A stretch of 17,113 bases of DNA, from the NCBI GenBank assembly GCA_000146855.1, contig GL405246.1, positions 2,474,134 to 2,491,246 of the forward strand, read 5' to 3'. The first letter of the stretch is position 1. Each line of letters begins with the position of its first letter. Source of the stretch: [Eubacterium] yurii subsp. margaretiae ATCC 43715. GTDB lineage: Bacteria > Bacillota > Clostridia > Peptostreptococcales > Filifactoraceae. Below the pieces are notes generated by a model that saw only the letters and a list, made by a program, of their open reading frames with translations, had not been told where the DNA came from and did not search any database. Below, one piece after another: positions 14,381-17,113 of this stretch. Position numbers and translations under genes: made by a program.

Positions 14381-14815
14381 TTGTCAAATGTTGGGATGGA
14401 TAAGCATGGAAGAGTGGACAATGTAAAGATGACGCTCCCGTGCAAGGGTGAGTATGTAGGTGTGGCAAGACTTACATTATCAGCTATAGCAAACAGAATG
14501 GGATTTAACATAGAAGAAATTGAAGACATAAAGGTGGCAGTGGCTGAAGGCTGTACCAACGCCATAAAACACGGACTTGACGAAAAATTTCATCTTGATA
14601 TAGAAGTATTTGAGGACAGACTGAAAATTTGTATACAAGATTCGGGAAAGGGATACAATGTTGATGAAATATCAACTCCTGATTTGGAAAATCCGAAAGA
14701 GGGAGGACTTGGTATATTCATAATCAAGACACTTATGGACGAAGTCGAACTGTACTCAAAGATAGGTGAAGGCAGCCAAATCAAAATGGTAAAATACTTG
14801 GGAGATGGTAGATAA
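14381..14815 (+). CDS. rsbW: Anti-sigma factor, serine-protein kinase
   Basis: The 144-residue protein is a GHKL-type kinase that holds SigB inactive and phosphorylates RsbV. The N box is VAVAEGCTNAIKHG (residues 53-66, Glu56 and Asn60), the G1 box is QDSGKGY (86-92), and the G2 box is EGGLGIFIIKTLMDEVEL (107-124). The segment EYVGVARLTLSAIANRMGF is characteristic of RsbW. The start is TTG 14381, with GGAGGG 6 nt upstream; the nearby ATG 14388 is out of frame. Its TAA shares one base with the ATG of sigB (TAATG), so the two are probably translationally coupled, which keeps inhibitor and sigma factor in balance. Confidence 0.93.
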   Translation: MSNVGMDKHGRVDNVKMTLPCKGEYVGVARLTLSAIANRMGFNIEEIEDIKVAVAEGCTNAIKHGLDEKFHLDIEVFEDRLKICIQDSGKGYNVDEISTPDLENPKEGGLGIFIIKTLMDEVELYSKIGEGSQIKMVKYLGDGR

Positions 14816-15621
14816 TGAAGACTGCTCCCGTAAAGAAGGAGTCAAAGAATACAAAAAAAGGCTTTGTAAATATTTATGTAAACTATACAGACAAAGAACT
14901 GTTTTTAATGTATTCAGAGAAAAGAGATATAGCGATAAGGAACGAACTGATACAGAGAAATTTATATATTGCTGAAATACTTTCAAAAAAATATATAAAT
15001 AAGGGAATAGAATACGAAGATATTTATCAGGTGGCATCTCTTGGTCTCATCTATGCAATAGAAAGATACGACATAACAAAGGGATTTGAATTTTCATCTT
15101 TTGCGACTCCTACGATTATAGGAGAAATAAAAAAATACTTCAGAGATAAGGGCTGGTCTATAAGAGTACCAAGAAGGATACAGGAGCTATCAAAGAGAGT
15201 CAATACAGTGAAAAACGAGTTACAACAAGAGACTCACAAGACACCGAGAATATCCGATATTGCTGAAAAGTTAGGTATAACTCAGGAAGAGGTACTGGAA
15301 ACTATGGACGCCGCAGGAGCATATGCACCTATATCATTAGATGTGAAATATGACAATGAAGGTGAAGACAAGGATGTTGCACTTCATGAGCTTATAGGTA
15401 AGGATGACAAGAGTTTTGCCGAAATAGAAGACGGGGATTTTTTGCGCAATGTTATGGAAAGCCTGTCGGAAGTAGAAAAAAAGATAATAATGGACAGATA
15501 CTTCGACAATAAAACTCAGATGACGGTAGCCAAGGAACTGGATATTTCGCAGATGACAGTTTCAAGGATGGAAAAGAAGATACTAACAAAGCTAAAAAAA
15601 GAATATGAAAAGCAATTTTAA
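14815..15621 (+). CDS. sigB: RNA polymerase sigma factor of the SigB/SigF/SigG group, best fit SigB
   Basis: The 268-residue sigma factor directs RNA polymerase to general stress promoters. Region 2 spans EDIYQVASLGLIYAIERYD and GFEFSSFATPTIIGEIKKY. Region 3 begins at RDKGWSIRVPRRIQELSKRV and continues through TPRISDIAEKLGITQEEVLE. Region 4 is SEVEKKIIMDRYFDNKTQM followed by the helix-turn-helix AKELDISQMTVSRMEKKIL. The W-S-x-x-VPRR-I-x-EL segment and EEVLETM match SigB better than SigF or SigG, which have a different sequence after RDD or RDN. The start overlaps the rsbW stop by one base. There is no rsbX-like gene after it; a terminator follows at once. The first 30 residues are a charged extension longer than in Bacillus SigB. 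Confidence 0.93.
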   Translation: MKTAPVKKESKNTKKGFVNIYVNYTDKELFLMYSEKRDIAIRNELIQRNLYIAEILSKKYINKGIEYEDIYQVASLGLIYAIERYDITKGFEFSSFATPTIIGEIKKYFRDKGWSIRVPRRIQELSKRVNTVKNELQQETHKTPRISDIAEKLGITQEEVLETMDAAGAYAPISLDVKYDNEGEDKDVALHELIGKDDKSFAEIEDGDFLRNVMESLSEVEKKIIMDRYFDNKTQMTVAKELDISQMTVSRMEKKILTKLKKEYEKQF

Positions 15622-15626
15622 AATCT

Positions 15627-15661
15627 AAGCTGTTTCCAAATAAGAAGGAGACAGCTTTTTT
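15627..15661 (+). terminator. Terminator of the stress operon
   Basis: AAGCTGTTTCC (15627-15637) pairs with GGAGACAGCTT (15647-15657), 11 bp with one G-U pair, followed by a run of T. It begins 6 nt after the sigB stop. Confidence 0.92.
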
Positions 15662-15824
15662 ATATATTTAAGAAAAATAAAATTCAAAAATTTTTAATAT
15701 ATTACCTAATTTTAAAAAATTGTAATATTAAATTTTGTAAATTATAGTATAATAAACAAAGAGATTTTAATTTAATTTTAGTTATAAGATATAAAATAAT
15801 TAATAGAAAATTTGGAACAAAAAA

Positions 15825-15840
15825 TGTTTCACGTGAAACA
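15825..15840. promoter_or_regulatory. parS centromere site
   Basis: TGTTTCACGTGAAACA is a perfect 16-bp palindrome and an exact match to the bacterial parS consensus TGTTNCACGTGAAACA, the binding site of ParB/Spo0J. ParB nucleates here and spreads, loading SMC and aiding chromosome segregation. Such sites cluster near the replication origin. It lies in the leader of the lipoprotein gene, just before the ribosome site AAGGAGA. Reading through it in frame gives MFHVKH, which is the parS sequence translated, not evidence for a longer protein. Confidence 0.95.
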
Positions 15841-15853
15841 TCAAGGAGAAGAT

Positions 15854-16705
15854 ATGAAAAAAAATAAGGTATTAGCAGTATTTTTAAGTACATTACTAAT
15901 GATTTCCACTACAGCGTGTGCATCAACACAGGTAGATTCACAGGGAAATAATAATAAAGCAGCAGTACAGACAATACCTAAGGCAAACAATAATTTATCA
16001 GAAAAACAGGTGCTTGAAAAGATAAAGCAATCTGTAGAAAAAGTTTCGTCAGTAACTGCAAAATATGATATAAGAGTAAGTGAAGTTGATAACAATAACA
16101 AGGAGAAAACACAGGTTGCAAAAATTGATTTACTAAGCAAAATCATATATTCAGGAAAAGATAAAAACAACTTTCCACAGGTACAACAGATGTATGATGA
16201 GTCAACAAGTACAATGAAAGGAAAAACTGAAACTACAAAGTCTTATGTAAATTTGAAGACAAATAAGGCATACTATGATGATAATGGAAAAGGACTTAAG
16301 GAGTATAAGGGTACTCAACTTAAGACAGAAACTGAAAGCAACTACTCCAAGGTAGTTGAAATGTTACTATTTACAAAGACAGCATCGCATCTTATATCAA
16401 ATAAAAATGGAAGCTTAACAATGACTGAAAATAAGGAAACTTATGACTTTACATTCAAGGGTAAAAATGGAGATTTATTTTACGCACTTGATGGACTATT
16501 TGGTATAGGAATAAATATTCAAAAGTTGGAAGATGTAGAAGTAGATTTGACTTATAAAATAAGCAAAAAAGATTTCAGCTTGCTAGAAGTAACTCATAAG
16601 GCGGTTCAAACATCAGATAATAAAAAATACAATTCTATAGGAAAGTTTACTGTAACTTCAATTAATGACATAAAAGAAATTAAAGAAGCGGAAGGTTTGA
16701 AATAA
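15854..16705 (+). CDS. Putative lipoprotein, LolA-like/DUF6612-like fold suspected
   Basis: The 283-residue protein begins MKKNKVLAVF and a hydrophobic stretch, then STTAC at residues 18-22. Cys22 is the likely lipid-attachment site, although position -3 is Thr, a weak lipobox. A Gln/Asn/Ser-rich linker follows (about 23-55). The rest alternates short beta-strands with polar turns: SVTAKYDIRVSEVD, KSYVNLKTNKAYY, ETYDFTFKGKNGDLFYALDG, EVDLTYKISKKDFSLLEV and YNSIGKFTVTSIND. This resembles the half-barrel of LolA/LppX or DUF6612-type lipoproteins, which bind lipids or act at the cell surface; the assignment is tentative. The start is ATG 15854, with AAGGAGA just upstream. A longer frame from TTG 15812 or ATG 15824 only reads through parS. 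It is monocistronic. Confidence 0.75.
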   Translation: MKKNKVLAVFLSTLLMISTTACASTQVDSQGNNNKAAVQTIPKANNNLSEKQVLEKIKQSVEKVSSVTAKYDIRVSEVDNNNKEKTQVAKIDLLSKIIYSGKDKNNFPQVQQMYDESTSTMKGKTETTKSYVNLKTNKAYYDDNGKGLKEYKGTQLKTETESNYSKVVEMLLFTKTASHLISNKNGSLTMTENKETYDFTFKGKNGDLFYALDGLFGIGINIQKLEDVEVDLTYKISKKDFSLLEVTHKAVQTSDNKKYNSIGKFTVTSINDIKEIKEAEGLK

Positions 16706-16714
16706 AGATTAAAT

Positions 16715-16762
16715 AAAATTGGCAAGACTTTGATTTTATAAGCTAGGTCTTGCCATAATTTT
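16715..16762 (+). terminator. Terminator of the lipoprotein gene
   Basis: GGCAAGAC (16721-16728) pairs with GTCTTGCC (16747-16754). The outer AAAATT (16715-16720) pairs with AATTTT (16757-16762) across a 2-nt bulge. The T run is short, so efficiency is uncertain. Confidence 0.7.
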
Positions 16763-17113
16763 AAGGTCTTAGAATAATAGTAGAATTATCTTATACTAAT
16801 AATTAATATGACAATTAAAAAAATCGTCTTTATACAGTTCTAATCTGATAGGGATTTAGAGATAATCAAAAAAGTCTATTAGCTAATAAATACTAATTAA
16901 AAGTAAATATGTCTAATGTTTATATACTCAACTTATATTAATTCTAAGATAAAAAATTTAAAGTTTATCTAGTTATGACTGAGTAAATAAATTGAATTTC
17001 TAAAAATATTAGAAGCTAGCAAGGTATAGGTTCTAACTATTAAATTATTGAAAATTCAAAAATATGGAATGATAAAATAAGTTATTTAAAATAATAGAAG
17101 AATAATTTTTTTT
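16763..17113. other. AT-rich end of the window, no gene seen
   Basis: No ORF with a ribosome site is visible. TTATCTTATACTAA at 16788-16801 also occurs at 1322-1335. TTATACTAA resembles the left end of the MITE-like elements, but no matching right end appears before the window stops. Confidence 0.4.

Noticed and set aside
14061..15621. spoIIAA-spoIIAB-sigF sporulation operon
   Set aside because: The gene order is the same, but the sigma factor's WSIRVPRRIQEL and EEVLETM segments and RsbW's EYVGVARLTLSAIANRMG fit the SigB system better. A sporulation role is not excluded with certainty.
15812..15853. N-terminal extension of the lipoprotein (MEQKMFHVKHQGED)
   Set aside because: It is the translation of the parS site and the ribosome-binding region. 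It would also bury the signal peptide.

Overview
The window is AT-rich DNA from a low-GC Gram-positive anaerobe, most likely in Clostridia. The evidence is clostridial-type protein sequences, strong AGGAGG-type ribosome sites, frequent TGnTATAAT extended -10 promoters and U-tracted hairpin terminators. The end of a chemotaxis receptor implies a motile cell. Names such as Peptostreptococcaceae would be guesses. Genes cover only about 69% of the window, and many gaps exceed 300 bp. The gaps are partly filled by short repeat families. A perfect parS site and the gyrB/gyrA pair suggest the origin-proximal part of the chromosome.

Layout. 1-203 is the 3' end of a methyl-accepting chemotaxis protein. 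609-1295 (minus) is phosphoglycerate mutase gpmA. 1296-2404 is mostly non-coding but holds a promoter-like site, a hairpin and a probable 34-residue hydrophobic peptide gene with its own ribosome site and terminator. 2405-3094 is a RelQ-type small alarmone synthetase. 3647-4471 is a dihydrofolate reductase carrying a roughly 110-residue internal expansion made of degenerate repeats. 5004-6926 and 7238-9676 are gyrB and gyrA, separated by a repeat. 10292-11194 is a LytTR regulator with its DUF3021 membrane partner. 11469-13190 holds three small hypothetical membrane or exported proteins. 13422-15621 is a five-gene stress operon: ytxH-like, ytxG-like, rsbV, rsbW, sigB. 15854-16705 is a lipoprotein gene whose leader contains parS.

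How the genes work together. RsbV, RsbW and SigB form a partner-switching module: RsbW binds SigB or phosphorylates RsbV, and dephosphorylated RsbV releases SigB. The activating phosphatase is not in the window. The two small envelope proteins upstream are probably co-expressed with it. RelQ adds a (p)ppGpp stress input, and LytTR/DUF3021 is probably a self-contained membrane-linked regulatory pair.

The less ordinary items are the DHFR expansion, a MITE-like family of 111-133 bp elements with TACTA/TAGTA ends and flanking TTA, a second repeat of about 220 bp present after relQ and between gyrB and gyrA, the parS site, the small peptide gene, and a possible SigB-type promoter inside the stress operon. 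All family calls come from reading motifs; no database search was possible.
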